This document shows, piece after piece, positions 38,357 through 47,422 of a stretch of 64,000 nucleotides of DNA. A program made the translations under genes and the position numbers. Under the pieces are notes generated by a model. It worked only from the letters and a program-made list of their open reading frames with translations, was not told where the DNA came from and did no database searches. Source of the stretch: Methylobacterium sp. R2-1. GTDB taxonomy: Bacteria > Pseudomonadota > Alphaproteobacteria > Rhizobiales > Beijerinckiaceae. The stretch lies in the NCBI RefSeq assembly GCF_014191355.1, contig NZ_JACHWM010000001.1, positions 434,001-498,000 on the forward strand. The letters are read 5' to 3'. Every line of letters begins with the position of its first letter. Positions within the stretch are counted from its first letter, which is position 1.

Positions 38357-40057
38357 ATGTCGCCCGTGTCGCTCTCGATCGGAAAACGCATCCTCCTCGG
38401 CTTCGTGGCGGCCAGCCTGATCGTGGCGGCTCTGGGCGCCTACGCGCTGCGGCAGATCGGCAGCGTGCGCGACACGACCGACCTGATCGTCACCCGCGAC
38501 GTCGGCGTGCTGCGTCAGCTCGATGACCTCGGCAACATCGCGCGCAATATGGGCCTGGTGCGCCGGAACGCGGTCATCGCCGTCCTGACCCAGGGGCAGG
38601 CGCAGTCGAACACGGCCTCGGGGTCAGCCCGGCAGGATGATTTCCTGGGGAGTTGGCGTCAGAACGTGACAGAGCTCGAGCGGCTCCTCAACACCATCAC
38701 CGCCGAGGTGAAGACCTATCAATCCTCTGCGCTTTCCGCGGAGCGCATCGCGGCCTGGGGTCGCCTCGGCTCCGTTTTCACCGAGACCGGTGAGGCGTTC
38801 CGTCAGGTCCGCACCGCGAGCGAGCAGCAGCTCCGCGCCGTCGATTCGCGTGACATCGCCGCCGTCGAAGGGCGCAACGAGGAGGTCAACAGCCTCCACG
38901 ACGGATTGCTGCGCAGCATCGCCAACGCCCGCACGGCCCTCGACGGAGTCATCGCGGCGGGCCAGCACAGCGTGAACGAGATCTATCGAAACAGCCTCCT
39001 TTCCGTTGCGATCACGGTCGCCGCCTCGATCCTGCTGTCGATCCTCGTGACGACGTTGATCAGCCGCGCGGTGGTGCGGCCTCTGGAGGATGTAATGCGC
39101 TTCGTCGCGCAGATCGGCGAGGGCGACCTGACCGGACGCCTGAACCGCGCCGGCAACGACGAGATCGGGCGGCTCGGCGACACGCTGAATCGGATGGTGG
39201 CCGGCCTATCAGACCTTGCCCGCACCAACCGCGCCGCCACGGCCGACCTCAACGCCGCCGCCGCCGAGATCCGTGCCTCCGCCCAGGAGCAGGCGGCGAG
39301 CGTCGAGGAGCAATTCGCCGCGGTGCAGGAGACCGCCGCGACCGTGGACGAGATCACCCATTCGGGTGCGCAGATCTCGAAGCGGGCGACCGAAGTCATC
39401 GCCACCGCGCAGGCCGCGGCGCAGACTGCGCGCTCAGGGCTACGCGCCGCCACCGACACCGCCAAGGCCATGGAATCGATCCGCGAACAGGGTGAGGCGG
39501 TCGCCGGCAACATCGTCGCACTCAGCGAGAAGACCCAGGCGATCGGCGAGATCATCGTCACCGTCAACGACATCTCCGAGCGCACCCACCTGCTCGCCCT
39601 CAACGCCGCCATCGAGGCGGCGGCGGCCGGCGAGAGCGGGCGCAGCTTCGCCATCGTCGCCTCCGAGATGAAGCTGCTCGCCGACCAGGCGAAGGGGGCG
39701 ACTGCCCAGGTGCGCGGCATTCTCGGGGAGATCCAGCGCGGCATCAACGCCTCGGTGATGCTCACCGAGGAGGCGGTGAAGCGCGCCGCCGCCGGCAAGA
39801 CCCGAACCGATTCGACGGTGCGCACCATTGAGGAGATGGCCGCGCGTGTGGAGGAGGGCGTGCAGACCTTCCAGCAGATCGTGGCCTCGACCAACCAGCA
39901 GCAGCTCGGCATCGAGCAGGTGATGGGGGCGCTGCAGAACATCCGGCAGGCGAGCCAGCAGACCGCCGCCGGCACCCGTGAGGTCGAGACCGCCTCGGCG
40001 AACCTCACGGAACTGGCGCAGGGACTGATGGCGCTGGCCGAGCGCTACCGGCTCTAG
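38357..40057 (+). CDS. Methyl-accepting chemoreceptor
   Basis: A 566-residue receptor. Membrane helices lie at about 10-30 and 213-238, enclosing a periplasmic four-helix-type sensing domain (about 35-210). HAMP (239-291) and the cytoplasmic signalling coil follow; the hairpin tip reads [20 protein letters not shown] (406-425). The usual tip is [20 protein letters not shown], so the Q-to-R and N-to-H changes set it apart from flagellar receptors. The C-terminus ends ERYRL without the CheR-binding pentapeptide, consistent with a TPR-CheR. It is probably the dedicated receptor of this operon. Ligand unknown. Confidence 0.93.
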   Translation: [566 protein letters not shown]

Positions 40058-40081
40058 CGGTCAGGACGAGCGTCCCGCCGC

Positions 40082-42343
40082 ATGGACATCCGCCAGCAGC
40101 TTCTCGCCGCCTTCGAGATCGAGCACCGCGAGCATCTCGACGCGATCCGCGCCGCCCTCGCGGCGGAGGGGCCGGTCGATTGGCACGACGTGTTCCGCCG
40201 GGCCCACAGCCTGAAGGGCGCCGCCCGCGCCGTGGACCTGCCTCCGGTGGAGGCGGTCTCGCACCAGCTCGAAACTCTGTTCGAGCGCATCAGCGCCGGG
40301 CAGCGTCCGCTCGACCGTGAGGCGCGGGCCGCGACCCATCTCGCTCTCGATCGGATCGAGGCCTACGTCGCCGCGAGCGCGGGCGGGCCCGCCAGCATGC
40401 CCGAGGATGCGCTGGCGGCGCTGAGCGCCTGCCTCGATCCAGGCGGTACGGCTGTCCCGGCGCCGGCTCGAGCCCCGGCGGCGCCCCCACCCGTCGCTAT
40501 GACGGTCGATCCAGTCCCAGATCCAGCTACGCCGCCGGCGGCCGCGGCCGAAACGTCCAGCGAACCCGCGCAGGCGGTGCTGCGCATTCCCGCCTCGGCG
40601 GTGGAGTCACTGACGCGGGCGAGCCATGGCCTCTGGGCGGCTCTGCCGGGGCAGGGGACCGTGGCCGAGCGCATCGCCCGGCTCGCGGCGAACGCGACCG
40701 CGCTTCGACGCCGGACCGAGACCGTCCGTCGCGTTCCAGGCTCTGCCCCCAGTGGGGCGGAGGAATCGGAGACGGCGGCGCTGCACCGGGCGCTTGACGA
40801 GATCGAGACCGGCTTGGCGGCCCTCTCCCGAGAAGCCGCCGACCTCTCCCAGGGACACAAGGCCGTCGTCCTCTCCGTCGAGACGGCCGCCCGTCGCCTG
40901 CGTGAGGAGACCGAGCGCCTCGCGCTGGTCCCCGCCGAGACGGTGTTCGGTGGTCTCGCCCGCGCGGTGCGCGACATGGCGCGTGCCGACGGGCAGGAGG
41001 TGGACGTCACCACCCGCGGGCTCGACGTGCCGGTGGACCGGGCGATGCTCCAGGCGCTCAAGGATCCGGTGCTGCACGCCCTGCGCAACGCGCTGAGCCA
41101 CGGCGCGGAGAGCCCGGAGATCCGGCAGCGACACGGGAAGCCCACGTCCCTGTCAATCATGCTCACCGTCGAGGCACAGGGCGGACGGCTCGTTCTCGGC
41201 ATTCACGATGACGGAAGGGGTCCGGACCTCGCGGCGATCGAGGCGACGGGCCGCGAGCGCGGGCTGATCGCGCCGGGCGAGAGTCTCGATGCGGATGCGC
41301 TGCTCGCGCTTCCGTTCGAGCCCGGCTTCTCCACCGCCCGGGCGGTCGACGCCCTGTCGGGCCGCGGCATGGGCCTGTCGGTGGTGGCCGAGGTCGCCCG
41401 CTCCCTTCACGGGCAGGTGCAGCTCGCCCGTCGGCAACCGCACGGCACCTCGCTGATCCTCACCCTGCCGCTCTCGGCCGCACAGCGGCCGGTGCTGATC
41501 GTCTCGGCCGGCGGCACACGCTTCGCCCTGCCGAGCGGTTCGGCGGAAGCACTCACGCGGCTCGACCCCTCGGCCTTGTCCACCGTCGCAGGCCGTCCGG
41601 TCGCGCAGGTGGCGGCGGAGGGCGGCGAGGCCGTGACGCTGCCGGTCGCGGAACTCGGCGACCTGCTCGGCCTCGGCTCCGGACGCGCAGAGGGCGCGAC
41701 GATCCCGGTCGTGCGGTTGCGCGGCACGCGCGGGCGCTGCCTGCTCGCCGTCGATCGGCTGGAGGAAGTGCACACGCTGCTCGTCCTGCCGGCGCCGCCG
41801 ATCGGCAGCGATCCCGGCCTCGTCACCGGAACGGTCATCCTCGGCACCGACACCCCCGCCCTCGTCCTCGATCCCGACGGCCTGATCGACCGGCTCAGCC
41901 GCGCGGGCCCGCGCGGCGTTCGGTCTTCGTCGAAAGGACAGGCGGACGGCAGCGGAACGATCCCGGAAACGCGACGTTCGACGATTCTTGTCGTGGACGA
42001 CTCGATCACGACCCGCACCCTGGAGAAGAGCATCTTGGAAGCGGCGGGCTACCGCGTGATCGTCTGCGTCGACGGGCAGGAGGCGCTCGATCGTCTCCGC
42101 GCGCGCATAGAGCCGGTCGACCTCGTGGTCGCCGACGTCGAGATGCCGCGCCTCACCGGCTTCGGTCTCGTTGAGGCGCTGCGGGCGGAGGAGGATTTCG
42201 CGCGTCTCCCCATCGTGCTGATGACCTCGCGCGGCGACGAGGAAGACGTGGCGAGAGGGTTGGAACTCGGCGCCGACGCCTATCTCACCAAGCAGAAATT
42301 TGATCAGCGCGAACTCCTGGATACCATCGGTCAGTTGCTGTGA
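40082..42343 (+). CDS. cheA: Hybrid CheA kinase with C-terminal receiver
   Basis: 753 residues. The Hpt domain has the phosphorylated H42 in RRAHSLKGAARAV. The ATP-binding domain shows HALRNALSHGAE (N box), HDDGRGPDL and GRGMGLSVVAEV. A CheW-like regulatory domain follows (about 460-610). The C-terminal receiver domain has the phospho-acceptor D685 in LVVADVEMPRLTG. CheA fused to a receiver is the WspE/CheA3-like form. Alanine/proline-rich linkers replace a distinct CheY-binding P2 domain. The stop overlaps the cheB start (GTGA). Confidence 0.95.
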   Translation: MDIRQQLLAAFEIEHREHLDAIRAALAAEGPVDWHDVFRRAHSLKGAARAVDLPPVEAVSHQLETLFERISAGQRPLDREARAATHLALDRIEAYVAASAGGPASMPEDALAALSACLDPGGTAVPAPARAPAAPPPVAMTVDPVPDPATPPAAAAETSSEPAQAVLRIPASAVESLTRASHGLWAALPGQGTVAERIARLAANATALRRRTETVRRVPGSAPSGAEESETAALHRALDEIETGLAALSREAADLSQGHKAVVLSVETAARRLREETERLALVPAETVFGGLARAVRDMARADGQEVDVTTRGLDVPVDRAMLQALKDPVLHALRNALSHGAESPEIRQRHGKPTSLSIMLTVEAQGGRLVLGIHDDGRGPDLAAIEATGRERGLIAPGESLDADALLALPFEPGFSTARAVDALSGRGMGLSVVAEVARSLHGQVQLARRQPHGTSLILTLPLSAAQRPVLIVSAGGTRFALPSGSAEALTRLDPSALSTVAGRPVAQVAAEGGEAVTLPVAELGDLLGLGSGRAEGATIPVVRLRGTRGRCLLAVDRLEEVHTLLVLPAPPIGSDPGLVTGTVILGTDTPALVLDPDGLIDRLSRAGPRGVRSSSKGQADGSGTIPETRRSTILVVDDSITTRTLEKSILEAAGYRVIVCVDGQEALDRLRARIEPVDLVVADVEMPRLTGFGLVEALRAEEDFARLPIVLMTSRGDEEDVARGLELGADAYLTKQKFDQRELLDTIGQLL

Positions 42344-43425
42344 ACGGAGGCGGCGAGAACCCGCGCGTGCGCGTCTTGGTTGTCGAGGATTCGCTCGTCG
42401 TGCGTATCCTCCTCACCCACATCATCGCCCGTGACCCGCGGCTGGAACTGGCCGGCGCGGTCGAGTCCGGCGAGGCGGCGCTCGCAGCGATCGAAACCGT
42501 GCGGCCGGACGTGATCTCCATGGATATCCGTCTGCCGGGCATCGACGGGTTGGAGACGACCCGCCGGATCATGGCGAGCCGACCGACGCCCATCGTGGTG
42601 ATCGCCGATTCGGTCGAGGATTCATCGCTCAAGATCTCGATGAACGCGCTCAGGGCCGGCGCGCTGTCGGTGGTCGAGAAGCCCGTGGCGACGACCAACG
42701 ACGGCTACGAGGCGGTCGCCGGCCAGATCTGCACGCAGTTGCGCATCATGGCCGCGGTCCCGGTCATCCGCCGCCGGCCGATCGGGGCGGAATGGAACGC
42801 GCGCAAGGCCGCCCCCGCACCCGAGCTGCCGATCCTCTCAGACTCGGATGCTGCGCCGAGCGTGCTCGCGGTCGCCGCCTCGACCGGTGGCCCGCCCGCG
42901 CTCGCCAAGGTCATCGGCGGCTTGACGGCGGATTTCCCGCTTCCGGTGCTGCTCGTCCAGCATATGGGCGCGGCCTTCATGGATGGGTTCGCGAGTTGGC
43001 TCGACGGCGTTGTGCCGCTCTCCGTCGGCATCGCGCGGGACGGGCAGACCATGCAGGCCGGCCATGTCTACGTCGCCCCCGGCGACCGGCATCTCGAACT
43101 CGGCGCGAACGGGACGCTGCGGGTCAGCGATGCCGCCGCCGTCGGCGGCCAGCGCCCGGCCGCCACCGTGCTGTTCCGCTCCGTCGCCCGGCAGGCCGGC
43201 CCGCAGGGCATCGGCGTGCTCCTCACCGGCATGGGGGAAGACGGAGCCCAGGGGCTGCTCGACATGCGCAAGGCCGGCGCCGCCACGGTGGCCGAGCACG
43301 AGAGCAGCGCCGTCGTCTACGGCATGCCCGCGGCGGCGGTGCGCCTCAGCGCGGCGTCCCGGGTGCTGCCCGTCGACCAAGTGGCGCCCCATCTCGTGCG
43401 GCTCGCGCAGAGGAAGCCGTCATGA
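42340..43425 (+). CDS. cheB: CheB methylesterase
   Basis: 361 residues. The receiver domain has D62 in VISMDIRLPGIDG. The esterase domain has the catalytic triad S181 (AVAASTGGPPAL), H208 (LLVQHMG) and D301 (LTGMGEDGAQG). It removes methyl groups put on the receptor by CheR and is activated by phosphorylation from CheA. The GTG start overlaps the cheA stop, and its stop overlaps the next kinase gene by ATGA, so all are coupled. Confidence 0.95.
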   Translation: MNGGGENPRVRVLVVEDSLVVRILLTHIIARDPRLELAGAVESGEAALAAIETVRPDVISMDIRLPGIDGLETTRRIMASRPTPIVVIADSVEDSSLKISMNALRAGALSVVEKPVATTNDGYEAVAGQICTQLRIMAAVPVIRRRPIGAEWNARKAAPAPELPILSDSDAAPSVLAVAASTGGPPALAKVIGGLTADFPLPVLLVQHMGAAFMDGFASWLDGVVPLSVGIARDGQTMQAGHVYVAPGDRHLELGANGTLRVSDAAAVGGQRPAATVLFRSVARQAGPQGIGVLLTGMGEDGAQGLLDMRKAGAATVAEHESSAVVYGMPAAAVRLSAASRVLPVDQVAPHLVRLAQRKPS

Positions 43426-45155
43426 CCGCGAGCGCATCGCCCTCCCGCGCATCCCCCGCCGCGCCGGGCCACCGGCTGCTGCTGGTGGAGGATTCGGAGA
43501 CCCAGGCGCTCGAATTGCGCCTCCAGCTCGAAGCGCACGGTTTTTCCGTCCAGCGCTGCGCCACGGCGGAAGCTGCGCTCGACCTGCTCAATACCGATCT
43601 TCCGGATCTCGTCGTCGCCGACCATCACCTTCCCGGCATGAACGGTGACGAGTTCACCCGGCAGATGCGCCTGTCGCTGCGCACCCGGGCGTTGCCTGTG
43701 GTGATGCTCACCAGCGCCCGCAACGGAGAGCGCCACGGTTTCGAGAGTGGTGCCGACGCCTATGTCGAAAAATCGGCCGACCGTGATCTGCTCGTGCTGC
43801 GTATCCGCGCCCTCCTCCGCGAGCGCAAAAGCAGCGCGACGGAAGGCCCCTCCGGCGCAGCTTTCCGCCGCGGTCGCGTGCTGATCGTCGACGGCAGCGC
43901 CACCTATCGCGCCTTCTTCACCGGCCTGCTGACTCAGGAAGGCCACACCGTGGTCGCCGCCGCTGACCGCTCGGGGGCGCTCGCCGCCCTGGACGAACCC
44001 GGCGCCGGGTTCGACTGCGTGACCCTCGATCTCGTCGGCAGCGCCTATGACGGCATCGCGCTCTGCACCGAGATCGCCGAGCGCCGCATGAAGGCGCCGG
44101 AGGGCGGCGGCAATGCCTTCCCGCTGGTCGGCATGGCCGGTGACAAGCCGGACAAAAGCCTTCTGGTCGCCGCCTTCGCCGCGGGCGCCGACGACGTGGT
44201 CTCCAAGGCCGACGGCGAGGTTCTGGCAATGCGGGTGCGCGGCCTCGTCCGCCGCCGTCTGCTGGAGGAGGACAACCGCCGCATCTCCGGCGAGTTCGGG
44301 GACCGTGAGCGGGCGGTGGAGCGCGCCCGTGCCGAGGCCGAGGCGGCGGCCGCCCGCGCCGCCCTCGCCGACGCATTGGAGCAGGCCAATCGCGACCTTG
44401 AGGACGCCAACCGCAAGCTGACCGAAGCGCAGGCCAAGCTGGTCCAGGCCGCGAAGATGGCCTCGCTCGGCGAGCTGGTCGCCGGCATCGCCCACGAGAT
44501 CAACAATCCGCTCGCCTTCATCCTGGCGCATCAGGGCACCGTGGAGCGCTTGCTCGGCGAACTGCCGCCGCCCGAGGCGCCGGAGGGGCAGCGGGCGCTC
44601 ACCAAGGCGCGCGACCGCGTCGGCTCGATGCGGCTCGGCCTGACCCGAATTCAGGATCTCGTCCTCAATCTGCGCAAGTTCTCGCGGCTCGACGAGGGCG
44701 AGCGCGGCCTCGTCAACGTGCCGGAAGCGATCGAGACGGTGCTGGCGCTGATCCAGCACAAGCTCGGCACACGCATCCGGGTCGAGCGTGATTTTTCCGG
44801 ACGCCCGGAGATCTCGTGCACCCCGGCGCTGCTCAATCAGGTCGTCATGAACATCCTCGGCAACGCGGCGGATGCGATTCACGGCGATGGCACGATCACC
44901 GTAGCGACCTACTCGGACGCCGAGACCGACCTGATCCGCATCAGCGATACCGGGCCGGGAATTCCAGAGGATTTGCGCGAAAAGATCTTCGAGCCCTTCT
45001 TCACGACGAAGCCGGTCGGATCGGGAACGGGCCTCGGCTTGGCGATTGCGTACAGCGTCGTTCAGGCGCATAGCGGCTCGCTGACCGTGGAGACGGCGCC
45101 GTGCGGCGGCGCGAGCTTCGTCATCGGCATTCCGAGGCAACCGGCACCGGTATGA
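43422..45155 (+). CDS. Histidine kinase with two N-terminal receiver domains (CheS3-like)
   Basis: 577 residues, no membrane segment. Receiver 1 (about 18-135) has acceptor D67 in [13 protein letters not shown]. Receiver 2 (about 152-268) has D203 in [12 protein letters not shown] and weaker family features. A coiled coil (about 290-345) leads to the kinase; the phosphorylated histidine is H358 in [13 protein letters not shown], with [20 protein letters not shown] and [10 protein letters not shown] for ATP. This domain order and its place after cheB match the R. centenum Che3-cluster kinase CheS3 as I recall it. It probably receives phosphate from CheA and passes the signal on. The 4-base overlaps at both ends show tight coupling. 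Confidence 0.9.
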   Translation: MTASASPSRASPAAPGHRLLLVEDSETQALELRLQLEAHGFSVQRCATAEAALDLLNTDLPDLVVADHHLPGMNGDEFTRQMRLSLRTRALPVVMLTSARNGERHGFESGADAYVEKSADRDLLVLRIRALLRERKSSATEGPSGAAFRRGRVLIVDGSATYRAFFTGLLTQEGHTVVAAADRSGALAALDEPGAGFDCVTLDLVGSAYDGIALCTEIAERRMKAPEGGGNAFPLVGMAGDKPDKSLLVAAFAAGADDVVSKADGEVLAMRVRGLVRRRLLEEDNRRISGEFGDRERAVERARAEAEAAAARAALADALEQANRDLEDANRKLTEAQAKLVQAAKMASLGELVAGIAHEINNPLAFILAHQGTVERLLGELPPPEAPEGQRALTKARDRVGSMRLGLTRIQDLVLNLRKFSRLDEGERGLVNVPEAIETVLALIQHKLGTRIRVERDFSGRPEISCTPALLNQVVMNILGNAADAIHGDGTITVATYSDAETDLIRISDTGPGIPEDLREKIFEPFFTTKPVGSGTGLGLAIAYSVVQAHSGSLTVETAPCGGASFVIGIPRQPAPV

Positions 45156-47020
45156 GCAAAGGCACGATTCTGGCCGTCGATGACGAGCCGGACATCCTGA
45201 TCGCTCTGGAGGATCTGTTCGAGGACGAGTACCGGGTGCTCACCTCGGCCAAGCCCGAGGAGGCGCTCGAAATCCTGCGCTCCGAGCCCGACATCGCCGT
45301 CGTGGTCTCCGACCAGCGCATGCCCGGCATGACTGGCGACGCCCTGCTGGCCGAGGCGCGGGGCTTCCACGAGGCACAAGCCATCCTCCTCACCGGCTAC
45401 GCCGACATCTCGGCGGTGATCGCGGCGCTGAACCGCGGCGGCATCATCGGCTATGTCGCCAAGCCCTGGGACCCGACCCTTCTACGCGCCACGGTGCGCA
45501 ACGCCTACGAGCGCCACCGCCTCGGCCGTGACCTCGCGACCGAACGAGCCCTGTTGCGCGGCTTGCTTGATCACGCAGAGGAAGCGATCTCCTTCAAGGA
45601 TGCCGCTGGCCGCTTCGTGCGCCTCAATGCGCGCAAGTCCGTTCTCGTCGGCAGCACGGTCGAGGCCTGCCTCGGCCGCACCGAGACCGACGTTGCCGAC
45701 ACGGCCGAAGCGCGCGAGGCCGAAGCCGTGGACCGCCGCGCCATCGCGGCTGGCGAGGCCGGCTCGACGGTCATCGCCCGCGGCGCCCTCGGCGCCGAGC
45801 GCTGGTCGCACATCATCCGCGTACCGATCCGCGGCAGCGCCGGGGAGGTGACGCATCTCGCCACGATCGAGCGCGACGTGACCGAGCAGAAGAGCCTGGA
45901 GGCGCGTCTGCGCCAATCCGACAAGATGCAGGCACTCGGTACACTCGCCGGCGGCATCGCCCACGACTTCAATAACCTGCTCACGGCTATCCTCGGCAGT
46001 CTCGAACTGGTCGGCCCCAAGATCGCCGATCAGCCCCGAGTCAAGCGCCTCGTGGACAACGCCACGGGCGCCGCGCAGCGCGGCTCGGCGCTGACGAAGC
46101 GGCTCCTCAGCTTCAGTCGCTCCAACGACGCCCATGCACGGCCCGTGGACCCGAACGCGCTGATCGAGGGCATGAGCGCGCTGTTCGGTTCGAGCCTCGG
46201 CAGCCTCGTGCGCGTCGAGCGGGATCTCGAACCCGACATGCCCTTCGCCCTGGTCGATCCGGACCAGCTCGAACTTGCGGTGCTCAACCTCTGCATCAAC
46301 GCCCGCGATGCGATGCCCGACGGCGGCACCGTCACCATCTCGACCCGCCGCGCCGAGATCCACGACGATCCCGATCTCAAACCCGGCACCTACGCCATCG
46401 TCACGGTCGCCGACGAGGGCACCGGTATCCCGCCGGAGATTCTGGAGCGGGTCTGCGAGCCATTCTTCACCACCAAGGCGGTGGGGCAGGGGACGGGCCT
46501 CGGACTCGCCATGGTGTTCGGCCTCGCCCAGCAGGCGGGCGGACGCTTACGCATCACCAGCGAGGTCGGACAGGGCACCCGGATCGAACTCGCCCTGCCG
46601 CGGGCCGACGGCACCGTCGAAGACAGCGAGGCGGAGGTCGCGTCGGCCGTCCCGACCGCGGCGACCCCCGCCCGCATCCTCGTGGTCGACGACGACCCGG
46701 AGGTCCGGCACGTCACCGCCTCCTTCCTCAGCGATTTCGGCTACTCCGAGACGGAAGCGGCCGATGGCCGTAGCGCGCTGGCACTGATGGAGCAGGGCCA
46801 GAGCTTCGACCTCGTGGTGGCGGATCTCGCCATGCCCGGCATGACCGGCGTCGAACTCGCCACCGCGATCCGGCAGCGCTTCTCCGGCGTGCCGGTGCTG
46901 CTGCTGACGGGCCATGCGGAGGCCGTGCAGATCCCGGAGGATCTGCCGGTGATGACGAAGCCCTTCGCCTCCGCCGAACTCGCCGCGCGGGTGTCGCAGC
47001 TTCTCGAAAATCCGGCCTGA
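45152..47020 (+). CDS. Hybrid histidine kinase: receiver-PAS-kinase-receiver
   Basis: 622 residues. The N-terminal receiver has D54 in VVSDQRMPGMTG. A PAS domain (about 140-250) follows, then the kinase with H271 in GGIAHDFNNLLTAI and ATP boxes NLCINARDAM, DEGTGIPPEI and GTGLGLAMVFGL. The C-terminal receiver has D558 in LVVADLAMPGMTG. The kinase belongs to the HDFNN class, different from the preceding protein. It closes the seven-gene-plus operon and is the likely output end of the chemosensory chain, since no diguanylate cyclase or DNA-binding regulator follows. Confidence 0.92.
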   Translation: MSKGTILAVDDEPDILIALEDLFEDEYRVLTSAKPEEALEILRSEPDIAVVVSDQRMPGMTGDALLAEARGFHEAQAILLTGYADISAVIAALNRGGIIGYVAKPWDPTLLRATVRNAYERHRLGRDLATERALLRGLLDHAEEAISFKDAAGRFVRLNARKSVLVGSTVEACLGRTETDVADTAEAREAEAVDRRAIAAGEAGSTVIARGALGAERWSHIIRVPIRGSAGEVTHLATIERDVTEQKSLEARLRQSDKMQALGTLAGGIAHDFNNLLTAILGSLELVGPKIADQPRVKRLVDNATGAAQRGSALTKRLLSFSRSNDAHARPVDPNALIEGMSALFGSSLGSLVRVERDLEPDMPFALVDPDQLELAVLNLCINARDAMPDGGTVTISTRRAEIHDDPDLKPGTYAIVTVADEGTGIPPEILERVCEPFFTTKAVGQGTGLGLAMVFGLAQQAGGRLRITSEVGQGTRIELALPRADGTVEDSEAEVASAVPTAATPARILVVDDDPEVRHVTASFLSDFGYSETEAADGRSALALMEQGQSFDLVVADLAMPGMTGVELATAIRQRFSGVPVLLLTGHAEAVQIPEDLPVMTKPFASAELAARVSQLLENPA

Positions 47021-47221
47021 CCGCCTCTCGGCTGCGGCGCTCGTCTGAACCTCCGGCGATGACGGTGCGCAAGGCTCCCGGCGAACCGTCGCGTACGGCG
47101 TCCGTGTCACGCTCCGCAGACCCTTTCGCGCCACGATTGCACTCCGCCTCGGCTAGGGTGAAGATGATCCTGCGCCGATCTGCTTCGCGGCGTGGAAGAT
47201 TGTTTTGGAAGGATGACCTCG

Positions 47222-47395
47222 ATGGCCAGCGTCGATGTCGAGATGGTGAAATGCGCCTGCCCGGACTGCGTCTGCGTGGTCTCGCTCTCGAAAGCGGTCA
47301 CCCGCGACGACAAGGCTTTCTGCTGCGACGAGTGCGCCGAGGGTCATCCGGATCACGCCGGCTGCGACCACGCCGGCTGCACCTGCCACGGTTGA
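47222..47395 (+). CDS. Bacterial metallothionein
   Basis: A 57-residue cysteine-rich protein that binds Zn, Cd or Cu. It begins MASVDVEMVKCACPDCVCVV and has ten cysteines and several histidines (KCACPDCVC, FCCDEC, GCDHAGCTC), the pattern of the SmtA/BmtA family. The ATG at 47222 is preceded by GGAAGGA; in-frame ATGs at 47192 and 47213 are less well placed. It stands alone between the chemosensory operon and a convergent cytochrome gene. Its gene is about 13 kb from the metal-efflux operon. Confidence 0.93.
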   Translation: MASVDVEMVKCACPDCVCVVSLSKAVTRDDKAFCCDECAEGHPDHAGCDHAGCTCHG

Positions 47396-47422
47396 TCGCT
47401 TTCGACCTCGGCCGGGTGCGGC

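Noticed and set aside
35746..47020. Calling the chemosensory operon flagellar chemotaxis
   Set aside because: There is no cheY, cheD, cheX or flagellar gene, and TPR-CheR, two CheW and receiver-fused CheA point to an alternative-function system.
35746..47020. Calling the operon a true Wsp system
   Set aside because: No GGDEF protein (WspR) is present; the last two genes encode histidine kinases.
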